Source: Pseudomonadota bacterium (GTDB lineage Bacteria; Myxococcota_A; Polyangia; Polyangiales; Polyangiaceae). Taken from it: a stretch of DNA of 36,934 nt. Below the pieces are notes generated by a model. The model was not told where the DNA came from. It searched no databases and saw only the letters and a program-made list of their open reading frames with translations. The position numbers and the translations under genes are program-made. How positions within the stretch are numbered: position 1 is the stretch's first letter; each line of letters opens with the position of its first letter. Location: contig JAEYWK010000041.1 of NCBI GenBank assembly GCA_023431345.1, positions 1 to 36,934 on the forward strand, read 5' to 3'. Positions 29,740 through 36,934 of the stretch are shown here, in pieces.

Positions 29740-30549
29740 GTGTCGGTCTCGCTGCTCGACGTCTTGGCGCGTGGTGAGGTGGTGGCCCTGACGGGCGCAG
29801 GGGTGAGCACGGATTCGGGAATTCCGGCTTACCGTGACGAGGAGGGGAAGTGGATGCAGAGCGCGCCGATGCAGTATCGGGACTTCGTGGGGACCGAGCT
29901 CGCACGCCAGCGCTATTGGGCGCGTAGCATGGTGGGCTGGGAGCGAATGGCCAAGGCCGAGCCCAACGCGGCGCATCGTGCTTTCGGAGAGCTGGAGCGT
30001 CGTGGCTGCTTGCGCCTGCTGATCACGCAGAACGTGGACGGCTTGCACTCTGCCGCGGGCAGCGAGCGGGTGGTGGACCTGCATGGCCGGCTCGATCGCG
30101 TGGTGTGCTTGGCCTGCAAGCGGCAGTCGCCTCGGAGCGCGCTGCAGGCGCGGCTGCTGGCCGACAACGCCGAGTTCCTCGGGCGCAGCTTCGTCCCGCG
30201 CGCGGACGGCGACGTCGAGCTCGCCGTCGACTACGAGCGCTTCCGCGTCGCGCCCTGCGCTGATTGCGGCGGAGTGCTCAAGCCCGACGTGGTGTTTTTC
30301 GGTGAGAACGTGCCGGCGCCGCGCGTCGCGCACGCGATGGCTGCGCTCGAAGGCGCGCGCGCGCTGCTGATCGCGGGCTCATCGCTGATGGTATTTTCTG
30401 GCTTTCGCTTCGCGCGGGCGGCGGTGCGGCTCGGCGTGCCCATCGTCGTGCTCAATCGCGGCAAGACGCGCGCGGACGAGATGGCCGCGCTGCGTCTCGA
30501 CGGCAACGTAGGCGTGCTGCTCGAGGGAGCGTTACGGGCCGCGTCGTAA
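29740..30549 (+). CDS. Sir2-family NAD-dependent protein deacylase
   Basis: This 269-residue sirtuin has GAGVSTDSGIPAYRD (19-33) for NAD binding, TQNVDGLHSAAG (96-107), catalytic DLHG (His115) and a zinc site of two Cys pairs, CLAC (123-126) and CADC (173-176), 46 residues apart. KPDVVFFGENVP and the GSSLMVFSGFR segment complete the Rossmann core. It removes acyl groups from lysine using NAD. GTG 29740 is chosen as the first usable start in frame before the glycine motif; GGAGG lies directly against it, closer than normal, so the true start may be a few codons on. A length near 270 is normal. It is unrelated to the SIR2-like fragment at the window start. Confidence 0.92.
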   Translation: MSVSLLDVLARGEVVALTGAGVSTDSGIPAYRDEEGKWMQSAPMQYRDFVGTELARQRYWARSMVGWERMAKAEPNAAHRAFGELERRGCLRLLITQNVDGLHSAAGSERVVDLHGRLDRVVCLACKRQSPRSALQARLLADNAEFLGRSFVPRADGDVELAVDYERFRVAPCADCGGVLKPDVVFFGENVPAPRVAHAMAALEGARALLIAGSSLMVFSGFRFARAAVRLGVPIVVLNRGKTRADEMAALRLDGNVGVLLEGALRAAS

Positions 30550-30570
30550 CAGCGCGACCCATAACGGAAG

Positions 30571-30586
30571 CGGCTCAGCCGTTTTT
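30571..30586 (+). terminator. Short hairpin with T-run after the Sir2 gene
   Basis: CGGC-TCA-GCCG (30571-30581) is followed by TTTTT (30582-30586), 21 bases after the Sir2 stop. The stem is only 4 pairs. It overlaps the last codons of the convergent OsmC gene. Confidence 0.3.
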
Positions 30587-30997
30587 CAGCGTCGCCTTGA
30601 CGGTGATTTCGGGCACGGCCGCCAGCGCCTTCGAGATCGGGCAGTTGGCCTTGGTGAAGGCGACCTTCTCGTCGAACAGCGCCTGCTCGACACCCGGCAC
30701 GACCGCCTCGAGCTCCAGCTCGATTTTCGTTACCGTCGGCCCATCGCCGAGCGTGACGTTGGCGCTGGTGTTGATGCTCGTCGGCGGCTTGCCCTCTTTG
30801 GTCAGCTGCGCCGCTAGGAACATCGAGAAGCAGCCCGCGTGCGCGGCGCCGATCAGCTCTTCCGGGTTGGTACCCTTACCGTTGCCCTCGAAGCGCGACC
30901 CGAACGAGAACGCCGCCTCGAAGCCCGTGCCTTTGACTCCGCCGTTGCCTTCTTTGAGGGTTCCGTTCCAGTGCGCCGATGCTTTCGAAACTGCCAT
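30575..30997 (-). CDS. OsmC-family peroxidase
   Basis: This 140-residue protein is an OsmC/OhrA-type thiol peroxidase, which reduces organic hydroperoxides with two cysteines. Visible parts are GTNPEELIGAAHAGCFSMFL with Cys56 and FTKANCPISKAL with Cys119, plus Arg35 and Glu47/48 as partner residues. The OsmC subfamily is favoured over Ohr by the GFEAAFSFGSRF start and by length. AAGGAGACACC stands before the ATG at 30997, a strong ribosome-binding site that fixes the start. It is divergent from DUF1800. Confidence 0.93.
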   Translation of the reverse strand: MAVSKASAHWNGTLKEGNGGVKGTGFEAAFSFGSRFEGNGKGTNPEELIGAAHAGCFSMFLAAQLTKEGKPPTSINTSANVTLGDGPTVTKIELELEAVVPGVEQALFDEKVAFTKANCPISKALAAVPEITVKATLKNG

Positions 30998-31115
30998 GGT
31001 GTCTCCTTTTTCTCCGTAGCCGGTAGCTTGATAGGCGCGTCGGGGATGCGGGACAACCCCGAGGCAGGCAAATGCGCTGACCGCGCGCTTCCGCCCGACC
31101 GTCCGGAGCGTCATA

Positions 31116-32732
31116 ATGACGTCCATGTGGTGGTCGCGTCTTTTCGCCTCGGCCGCGCTCGGCAGCCTGGCCGCCTGTGCTGGCAGCGCCCACCACGTGG
31201 CGCCCCCCGCTCCGATGGGTAGGCCCGAGCCAGTCGCCGTCGCGGCGCCAGCGCGCCCGCAGACTCAGGTAGATCCGCCGCCGACCCAGGCCGCCCTGGC
31301 GGACGCGCGCCACCTGCTCAGCCGCTTTGCTTTTGGTCCTCGGCCAGGTGAAGTCGAGCGCGTGGCTCGCTCCGGAGTCGAGCGCTGGCTCGACGAGCAG
31401 CTCGCCGGCCCTCCCGAGAGCCCGCTGCTCGAAGCGTCCCTCGTGCCCTATCGCGCGGCCTTCGTGCCGCCGTCGGAGCTCGTGGACGATTGGTTGGGCG
31501 ACGGCTGGGAGCACGAGCTTCGCAGCGTGAGCGAGCTGCGCCGAGAGACCAAGCCCTTCTTCCGAGATCACCTGCAGCGGCTGGCCACGGCCGAGGTCGT
31601 GCGTGACATCTTGAGCCAGCGGCAGCTCGAGGCGGTGATGACCGACTTCTGGGCGAATCATTTCAACGTGTACGCCGCGAAGGGCTTCGTGCGCCTGTTC
31701 CACGGCGACTACCTCGAGCGAGCGATTCGACCCCACGCGCTGGGTAAGTTCTCGGACCTGCTGCTCGCGACGGCGCGCCATCCGGCGATGCTCATCTACC
31801 TCGACAACGCGGAGAGCCGTAAGGCGCGGCGAGGCGGCAGCGGCAGGCGCTCGGGCTTGAACGAGAACTACGCGCGCGAGCTGCTCGAGCTGCACACGCT
31901 GGGCGTCGATGGCGGCTACACGCAAGCCGACGTGCAAGACGTCGCGCGGGTGCTGACGGGCTGGAGCATCGTGCGGCTAGAGCGCGGGCGGCTCGGCTAC
32001 CAGTTCCGCCGCTACATGCACGATCGCGGCGAGAAGACGGTGCTCGGCCACGTCTTTCCCGCGGGCGAGAACGAAGCCGAGGGCGTGCGGTTACTGCAGC
32101 TGCTCGCGCGTCATCCCTCCACCGCCCGGCACCTCGCGCGCCGCCTCTGCAGCCGCTTCGTCATGGACGCGCCGCCCGAAAGCTGCGTCGACGCGGCGGC
32201 GGACGCCTACACGGCGAGCGACGGCGACATCAAGCGCGTCGTGCACGCCATCGCGACGCACCCCAGCTTTTGGGCGGAGGCTGCGCGCGGGGCGAAGCTG
32301 AAAACTCCGCTCGAGCTCTTGGCCAGCGCCGCGCGCGCGGTGGGGGCCAGGCCCGATGGCAGCCTTTCGTTGGCAGAAACGCTGGAGGAAATGGGCGCGC
32401 CGCTGCTGCAAGAGCGCGTCCCGACCGGCTATCCCGATACAGAGCCGGAGTGGGCGAGCGCGGGCGGCATGCTGGCGCGCATGAGCTTCGCGAGCCAGCT
32501 CGCCGAGGGCCGAGCGCGCGGTCTTCAGCTGACCTGGGAAGACGCGCTGCCCACCGACGCCGATCCGAGCCAGCTCGTGGCCAAGCTGGCCGCGGCGCTG
32601 CTGGGCTTGCCGCCCGAATCGCGAACGGTGCGGCTGGTCCTTGAAGAGGTCTCCAAGCTCGCGGCCGTCGAGCAGCGGCGCCCCGTGGCGCTGGCGCTGC
32701 TCATCGGCAGCCCGGAGTTTCAACGTCAATGA
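31116..32732 (+). CDS. DUF1800 lipoprotein
   Basis: This 538-residue protein has a lipoprotein-type signal (MWWSRLFASAALGSLAAC) and a DUF1800 domain from about residue 50. Typical parts are ARHLLSRFAFGPRPGEVERV, VERWLDEQL, MTDFWANHFNVYAAKG, GLNENYARELLELHTLGVDG and YTQADVQDVARVLTGW, then HPSTARHLARRLCSRFV. The function of DUF1800 proteins is unknown. They are nearly always beside a DUF1501 gene, as here, where the ATG of the next gene lies in this stop (ATGA). ATG 31116 or 31125 are both possible starts. Confidence 0.93.
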   Translation: MTSMWWSRLFASAALGSLAACAGSAHHVAPPAPMGRPEPVAVAAPARPQTQVDPPPTQAALADARHLLSRFAFGPRPGEVERVARSGVERWLDEQLAGPPESPLLEASLVPYRAAFVPPSELVDDWLGDGWEHELRSVSELRRETKPFFRDHLQRLATAEVVRDILSQRQLEAVMTDFWANHFNVYAAKGFVRLFHGDYLERAIRPHALGKFSDLLLATARHPAMLIYLDNAESRKARRGGSGRRSGLNENYARELLELHTLGVDGGYTQADVQDVARVLTGWSIVRLERGRLGYQFRRYMHDRGEKTVLGHVFPAGENEAEGVRLLQLLARHPSTARHLARRLCSRFVMDAPPESCVDAAADAYTASDGDIKRVVHAIATHPSFWAEAARGAKLKTPLELLASAARAVGARPDGSLSLAETLEEMGAPLLQERVPTGYPDTEPEWASAGGMLARMSFASQLAEGRARGLQLTWEDALPTDADPSQLVAKLAAALLGLPPESRTVRLVLEEVSKLAAVEQRRPVALALLIGSPEFQRQ

Positions 32733-33943
32733 GCGACCTCTCTCGTCGCGCCTTCTTGCATGCTTCGTGGCTTTCTTCGGCGAGTTTGCTCCTGCCGCGC
32801 TCGGGGCAAGCTGAGCCAGGGCGCGGCAATCCCGTGCTCATCTGCGTATTTCTGCGCGGCGCCGCCGACGGCCTGAGCATCGTCGTGCCGCACGCTGAGG
32901 ACGAGTACTACCGGCTGCGACCGACGATCGCCGTGCCGCGGCCGGGCGCGCGTGGCGGCGCGATCGATCTCGATGGTCGCTTTGGCTTGCATCCGCGCTT
33001 GAAGCGGCTGCGCCCCGCCTGGGACGCAGGTCAGCTCGCGCTGGTGCACGCCGCGGGCTCGCCGCACCCGACGCGCTCACATTTCGAAGCTCAAGACTAC
33101 ATGGAGACGGCCGCGGTCGGGGATCGCAGCGTGAGCTTCGGCTGGCTGGGCCGCTACTTCTCGGCCAAGCCCGGCGCCGGGGGCCTGCGCGCCGTCGCGG
33201 TATCGTCGCGCGCGCCGCTCGCGCTTCGCGGCTATCGCGACGCCGTGATCGCGCCCAGCCTGCGTGACTTTCGCCTCGGCGCCAGCGACGAGCTGGAGCC
33301 GGCGCTGGCGGAAGGGTTTCGCAAGCTCTACCGCTCGGACGCAGGGCTCGCCGAGGGCGCGGGAGTGCGCGCGCTCGACGCGAGCAGCTCCGTGCGCCGC
33401 GCGCTCAGGCGCCAGCGCGTCCGCGGCGACTACCCCCGTGGCATGCGCGAGCTCGCGGACGTGGTCAGGCTCATCAAAGCCGACATCGGGCTCGAAACAG
33501 CGTGGCTGGACATCGGCGGCTGGGACACGCACCGGCAGCAAGGCAGCGTCGAAAACGGCGCCCTTCCGCGGCAGCTCGAACGGCTCGGCGCCGCGCTCTC
33601 GGCCATGCGCGCCGACCTGGGCGACCACTTCGCGCGCGTTACCCTGCTCGTGATGAGTGAGTTCGGGCGCACCGCGCGCGAGAACGGCACCGGCGGCACC
33701 GACCACGGGCACGGCGGGGTCATGCTGGCGCTCGGCGGCAACGTGAAGGGCGGGCGCGTGCTCGGAGCGTTTCCCGGCCTGGCACCTGAGCAGCTCCACG
33801 AAAATCGCGACCTCCCCGTCACCACTGACTTCCGTGACGTGCTCGCCGAGGCCTGTGAGCGCCACCTGGGCCTCGCTGACTCATCGCCGCTATTCCCCGG
33901 GTACCCCATCGAGCCGACGCGCCGCCCTGGCATCTTCGGTTGA
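32729..33943 (+). CDS. DUF1501 protein with Tat signal
   Basis: This 404-residue protein starts MSDLSRRAFLHASWLSSASL, a twin-arginine export signal (SRRAFL), so it is exported folded. The DUF1501 domain shows VLICVFLRGAADGLSIVVPH, then HPRLKRLRPAW, HPTRSHFEAQDYME, DIGGWDTHRQQG and MSEFGRTARENGTGGTDHGH. The fold is related to alkaline phosphatase/sulfatase, with His/Asp metal-type residues in the last two motifs. Activity is unknown. Coupled to the DUF1800 gene and probably made as a pair with it. Confidence 0.94.
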   Translation: MSDLSRRAFLHASWLSSASLLLPRSGQAEPGRGNPVLICVFLRGAADGLSIVVPHAEDEYYRLRPTIAVPRPGARGGAIDLDGRFGLHPRLKRLRPAWDAGQLALVHAAGSPHPTRSHFEAQDYMETAAVGDRSVSFGWLGRYFSAKPGAGGLRAVAVSSRAPLALRGYRDAVIAPSLRDFRLGASDELEPALAEGFRKLYRSDAGLAEGAGVRALDASSSVRRALRRQRVRGDYPRGMRELADVVRLIKADIGLETAWLDIGGWDTHRQQGSVENGALPRQLERLGAALSAMRADLGDHFARVTLLVMSEFGRTARENGTGGTDHGHGGVMLALGGNVKGGRVLGAFPGLAPEQLHENRDLPVTTDFRDVLAEACERHLGLADSSPLFPGYPIEPTRRPGIFG

Positions 33944-33974
33944 GTAAAGTGCCCGCGGCCTGCCTTGCCCGCGC

Positions 33975-34847
33975 TCACGCCAGCGGCATCGCGTAGTGAA
34001 TCAGCGAGCTTGGGCTGTCGTAGATGTAGCCGGCGCCGTAAATTTCGAGATCGGGACCGTAGCTGTGGCGACGCTCGGAGTGCGCCAGCCAGTTGCCGTA
34101 CGCATAGCTGACGGTGTGGTCGAGGGCCTCCGTCCGACCGCGGTGCTCGAAGCAAGCGTACGTCGCAGCCGGAACCTCGAGCGCGACCATGCCCGAGGGG
34201 ATCGAGGTCGCGGACGTGACGCGAATCGCGGCGTGGTATTCGAGTCGCTCGCCGCCGTCCGGATCGTATCGAATCACGCCGTAACAGGTGCCGGGCACCG
34301 CGTGAGCGACCTCCTCGAGGCGCGGCAAGAAGCCGACCCACAGCGGTCCGAGCTGCTCGGCGACGTTGTTCTTCTCCGAATCCGCCCCGTAAAAGTGGGT
34401 GCGAACGCCGACGAGCAGCATCGCTTCCTGCTCTTGGATCACGGGCGTGAGTGAGACGCCCTGACGCAAGTGCCGCAGGTATTCCGCGTCGAAGCGCGGC
34501 TTCTTCAAGAACAGGCTCTTGTCGCGCAGCGAGCGGTACTTTTGGGGGGTCATCCCGAACGCCTGCCGGAACGCCCGCGCGAACGCCTCCTGGGACTCGA
34601 AGCCTGCGAGCATCGCGATGTCCAAGACGCGCAGGTCCGTCGTCAGCAAGCGCTCGAGCGACGCCGCCAGCCGGCGCGCCCTGATGTACGTCTTCAGCGT
34701 CTCCCCCGTGAGTGACCTGAACAGACGCTGAAAATGCCATTGGCTCATGCCACCCGCTTTGGCAACGTCAGCGAGCGACACGTCCTCGTCCAGATGCTGC
34801 TCGACGTAGTCGACACCCTGCTGGATACGTTCGAGGTAATAGCTCAC
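33975..34847 (-). CDS. AraC-family regulator with GyrI-like domain
   Basis: This 290-residue protein has an N-terminal AraC double helix-turn-helix (about 8-108: VSLADVAKAGGMSQWHFQRL, then VLDIAMLAGFESQEAFARAF, FGMTPQKYRS) and a C-terminal effector-binding GyrI-like domain (about 125-290: LVGVRTHFYG, PGTCYGVIRYD, LEVPAATYACFEHRG, DLEIYGAGY). This DNA-binding-first order is that of Rob/SoxS-like and BmrR-effector-type regulators, which sense bulky hydrophobic or drug-like ligands. The GTG start overlaps the stop of the SnoaL-like gene, so they form one operon. Confidence 0.92.
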   Translation of the reverse strand: MSYYLERIQQGVDYVEQHLDEDVSLADVAKAGGMSQWHFQRLFRSLTGETLKTYIRARRLAASLERLLTTDLRVLDIAMLAGFESQEAFARAFRQAFGMTPQKYRSLRDKSLFLKKPRFDAEYLRHLRQGVSLTPVIQEQEAMLLVGVRTHFYGADSEKNNVAEQLGPLWVGFLPRLEEVAHAVPGTCYGVIRYDPDGGERLEYHAAIRVTSATSIPSGMVALEVPAATYACFEHRGRTEALDHTVSYAYGNWLAHSERRHSYGPDLEIYGAGYIYDSPSSLIHYAMPLA

Positions 34848-35224
34848 GCGGGGTTGCCTCGCTCTTGCTCGGGGACGTCGAAGAAGACGCTGATGGCGAC
34901 CAAACGCTCAGCGGCGTCGTATTCGCCATAGCTGATGCCCTCGCCGAGCGCGACGCCCGCCGCGTTCGACATCACCCAGCGTGCGACGCTGCACCGGTGG
35001 TGCGTGGAGAAGGTCTGGGTCGCGAAGCGCGTCCCGGGCATGCTCGCGTGAAAATCCGCCATCCAGCGCTCCAGCTCGTCCCAACCGCGCGTTTCGGTCT
35101 GCGGGTCTCGATAGCTGCAGTCTGGCGCCAAGGCTTGGGCGAAGAGCTCCCGGCGTTCCGCGCCGGAGGAGGCGTTCCAAGAGCTAACGTAGCGTTCCCA
35201 CACGGTTTTCTTGGCGTCGTTCAT
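34844..35224 (-). CDS. SnoaL/NTF2-like protein
   Basis: This 126-residue protein has the cone-shaped NTF2-like layout: a helix with VWERYVSSWNASSG, then LFAQALAPDCSYRDPQTETR, a GWDELERWMADFHASMPGTR helix, and beta strands ending EGISYGEYDAAERLVAISVF. Such proteins are small enzymes or ligand-binding proteins with very different substrates. The ATG at 35224 gives the usual family length. It is the first gene of a two-gene operon with the AraC-GyrI regulator (4-base overlap), so its substrate may be the regulator's ligand; this is inference. Confidence 0.85.
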   Translation of the reverse strand: MNDAKKTVWERYVSSWNASSGAERRELFAQALAPDCSYRDPQTETRGWDELERWMADFHASMPGTRFATQTFSTHHRCSVARWVMSNAAGVALGEGISYGEYDAAERLVAISVFFDVPEQERGNPA

Positions 35225-35443
35225 GAGCCCAGGCTAGCTCCGCGTCGAGATCGGGTTCTGACATTTCGTGCGGAAGTGAGTCGGAACGTGCCGTCGCGGC
35301 GCCTCGGCGGGAGCGACAGCTCACCCTCCTTCACGCGCGGCGTGCGTTTCAGGATGGCTCTACCGCGGGGCCGGAGACGCCGCGCCGCGTGACCTTCGCT
35401 GGCGGGCGCGCCAACCTGGCCTGCGTTTGATAGGTTCGAGCTC

Positions 35444-35647
35444 ATGCAGCCGACCGCGATTCAAGCCGCCCTCGACAACCTGGTGGAGACCATTCGCACG
35501 TCGCTGATGGCGGAGCTCTTGGAGCTGCTGCGAGACGGCAAGCCGGCCGTCGTCAAGCGCAAGCGCAAGTCGCCCCCCGCGAAGAAGAAGACGAAGCCGA
35601 AGGCCGCGAAGGTTCGTCGCCCCCGCAAGACCAAGCGCCAAGCTTGA
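35444..35647 (+). CDS. Small Lys-rich protein, histone-H1-like tail
   Basis: This 67-residue protein has an amphipathic N-terminal helix (AIQAALDNLVETIRTSLMAE, then LLELLRDGK) and a strongly basic tail (residues 38-67) with VKRKRKSPPAKKKTKPKAAK and RRPRKTKRQA. Such tails bind nucleic acids, as in histone-H1-like and AT-hook-type proteins. No named family is recognised. It starts at the first ATG after a 219-base gap in which I see no other gene. It ends 5 bases before the ATG of the VTT protein, so they are probably co-transcribed. Confidence 0.65.
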   Translation: MQPTAIQAALDNLVETIRTSLMAELLELLRDGKPAVVKRKRKSPPAKKKTKPKAAKVRRPRKTKRQA

Positions 35648-35652
35648 ACGGC

Positions 35653-36288
35653 ATGCAGAGCGAGCTGCGGTCCGTGCTGGTGCTGCTCGTCGCCTTTGCG
35701 GCGGTCGCCATCGCGGCGGGGTTACTCGTCGACTTCGATGCGGGCGCCGCGCGACGGCTGCTCGAATCCTCGCGAGAGCGGCCGGCGTGGTCGTTTGCGC
35801 TGGTCGTCGGCGTGCTCGCCACCGACAGCGTGCTGACAGTGCCAACCGTGGCCACCGTCCTCGCGGCGGGGCACCTGCTGGGGCCGTGGTGGGGAGCGCT
35901 AGCGTCGTTCACGGGCATGATGGTGGCCGGCTCGATCTGCTATTGGGGCGGTCGAGCGTGGGGAGCCGCGCCCTGGCTCGACCACCGCGCGGCGCCGGCA
36001 ACGTCGACGCGCGCGCGCGAGGTCGGGCCGGTGGCGCTGCTCATCGCGCGCGCGGCGCCGATGCTGCCCGAAGCGCTGAGCGCCATGGCCGGCGCGCGAC
36101 GCATGCGGGCGAGCCGCTACTACTTGTACTTCGGGTTGGGGCAGCTGCCCTTCGCGCTGCTGGTGGCGCTCGCGGGCAGCGTGAGCACGCTGGAGCGTCC
36201 GTGGCCAGCGGTGGCCGCGGCGCTCGCAGTGCCGGCGGTGGGGGCGGCGCTCATGCTCTGGCGCCGCCGCCGCCCTTCTGCAGGCTGA
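35653..36288 (+). CDS. DedA/VTT-family membrane protein
   Basis: This 211-residue membrane protein has about five hydrophobic segments: an N-terminal helix (VLVLLVAFAAVAIAAGLLV), then SFALVVGVLATDSVLTVPT, the re-entrant-type ATVLAAGHLLGPWWGALASF with the gap into MMVAGSICYWGGRAWG, RAAPMLPEALSAMAGARRM and a C-terminal pair. GHLLGPWWGAL ... GSICYWGGR and RAxPxLPE are features of SNARE-associated/VTT (DedA) proteins, thought to move lipids across membranes. ATG 35653 is used here; a TTG at 35644, overlapping the previous stop, adds three residues. Confidence 0.82.
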   Translation: MQSELRSVLVLLVAFAAVAIAAGLLVDFDAGAARRLLESSRERPAWSFALVVGVLATDSVLTVPTVATVLAAGHLLGPWWGALASFTGMMVAGSICYWGGRAWGAAPWLDHRAAPATSTRAREVGPVALLIARAAPMLPEALSAMAGARRMRASRYYLYFGLGQLPFALLVALAGSVSTLERPWPAVAAALAVPAVGAALMLWRRRRPSAG

Positions 36289-36295
36289 CGCGCGC

Positions 36296-36934
36296 TCATT
36301 CCGGCGGATTGCCCACCAAAAACGACGGCGAATCAGGGGCGTAGCCGCAGTCGGGGCTGTACACATCCATGAAATACACATCGGTCTCGTCCCTGGAGGG
36401 CTCGATGTAGCCGTCGAATGAGCAGGTGATGCTGGTCGGCGTCTGATCCAGGGGATCGAAGAGGCACTCGGAGAAGAAGCCGTCGTCGCGGCGAGCGGCC
36501 ACCCTGATCCCCGGTGTGCCCAGGTTCTGGCCCTCGATCACCACCAAGCTCCACGGGTGAATCAGCGGGCTGAGGCCGGTCACGATCGGGCCTTCGCCGT
36601 CGGTCAGCTGGATCCCAATGACTTGATCGCTGCTGCCCGAGGGGCACGTCAGCGAAAGCGCGTAGCTTGCAGAGGGCGCCTCGGGAATCGTCAGGGAAAG
36701 CTCCCCAAAGCCATCGACGCCGCGGCCGAGCACGGGCAGCGCGAAGGGCTCGTCGCCATCGGACGCGGCGCAGCACGTGAAGCGCGCAGACGCGCTGGTC
36801 GCGTTGAACTCGACCTTCAGCACCGAGCCGCGACAGACCGAGTAAATGGGCTCCGAGTTGACGGCAAAATCCTCGACTGACCCGTCGACGACGCAGGCGT
36901 TCACCTCCGGCGCGGGCCCCCCCCCCCCCCCGCG
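36296..36934 (-). CDS. Surface lipoprotein-like protein, N-terminus cut by window edge
   Basis: The last 213 residues of a protein are present; the frame is open to the end of the window, so the start is missing. The first residues read RGGGGGPAPEVNAC, the end of a Gly-rich linker like those of the other lipoproteins here. The remaining ~200 residues are beta-rich with eight or so Cys (for example CRGSVLKVEF, FTCCAASDG, ECLFDPLD, YSPDCGYAPD). The middle part, GPIVTGLSPLIHPWSLVVIE followed by GQNLG, looks like one IPT/TIG (immunoglobulin-like) domain. The call as lipoprotein is inferred from style only. It is convergent with the VTT gene, 7 bases away. Confidence 0.7.
   Translation of the reverse strand, partial: RGGGGGPAPEVNACVVDGSVEDFAVNSEPIYSVCRGSVLKVEFNATSASARFTCCAASDGDEPFALPVLGRGVDGFGELSLTIPEAPSASYALSLTCPSGSSDQVIGIQLTDGEGPIVTGLSPLIHPWSLVVIEGQNLGTPGIRVAARRDDGFFSECLFDPLDQTPTSITCSFDGYIEPSRDETDVYFMDVYSPDCGYAPDSPSFLVGNPPE
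36917..36931. repeat. C15 homopolymer at window end
   Basis: Fifteen C in a row, three bases from the window end. It encodes five Gly in the linker of the last protein. A run this long next to an end suggests the assembly stopped here and the exact length is unreliable. Confidence 0.8.

Noticed and set aside
1..36934. CRISPR array, tRNA/rRNA, insertion sequences, integrases or a biosynthetic cluster.
   Set aside because: No regularly spaced direct repeats of array type, no CCA-ended cloverleaf noticed by eye, and no transposase, integrase, NRPS or PKS motifs. A tRNA scan was not possible here.

Overview
The window looks like a chromosomal piece of a high-GC myxobacterium, most likely Polyangiales (Sorangium/Polyangium relatives). 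This is an inference from gene style: eukaryote-like Ser/Thr kinases with C-terminal transmembrane and PEGA parts, an FHA-domain sigma54 activator, several lipoproteins with long Gly/Ser linkers after the lipobox Cys, Cys-rich repeat lipoproteins, a DUF1800-DUF1501 pair, and many 4-base stop/start overlaps. No rRNA, tRNA, CRISPR array, insertion sequence or phage gene was recognised.

Layout. 1-1804: a truncated SIR2-like fragment, a non-coding stretch, then a phospholipase A2-fold protein overlapping a small membrane protein, which resembles a toxin/immunity pair. 2043-4529: a GH10 xylanase lipoprotein and a divergent sugar-binding-type lipoprotein. 4596-10698 (minus): a signalling operon, read as zinc-ribbon protein, PEGA Ser/Thr kinase, second Ser/Thr kinase, PEGA-like exported protein, FHA-sigma54 activator. 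11059-17445 (plus): a membrane protein with Thr-rich acidic motifs, a Cys-rich/CBM lipoprotein, a DUF3160 lipoprotein and a Cip1-like lipoprotein. 17512-20702 (minus): two SPFH proteins, an outer-membrane-type protein and a small lipoprotein. 20926-23354: an XRE-cupin regulator divergent from an SDR gene broken by one amber codon and a divergent QueA-like gene. 23378-25427: an ECF sigma factor, membrane anti-sigma candidate and Spy/CpxP-like protein, divergent from an EF-hand lipoprotein. 25473-36934: class D beta-lactamase, AnsA-type asparaginase, HSDL2-like SDR, WbuC cupin, a Cys-rich lipoprotein, Sir2 deacylase, OsmC protein, DUF1800/DUF1501, AraC-GyrI regulator with a SnoaL-like protein, a tiny Lys-rich protein, a DedA/VTT protein and a lipoprotein cut by the window edge.

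The most striking signal is in 10699-11058. Two near-consensus sigma54 promoters face away from each other, one toward the kinase/activator operon and one toward the Thr-motif membrane protein. An 18-base palindrome lies almost exactly midway, about 150 bases from each predicted start. A third, perfect sigma54 match lies directly before the DUF3160 gene. Together with the FHA-domain activator in the operon, this suggests a self-controlled kinase -> FHA activator -> sigma54 circuit with local targets. The promoters and the palindrome are visible in the sequence; the circuit is inference.
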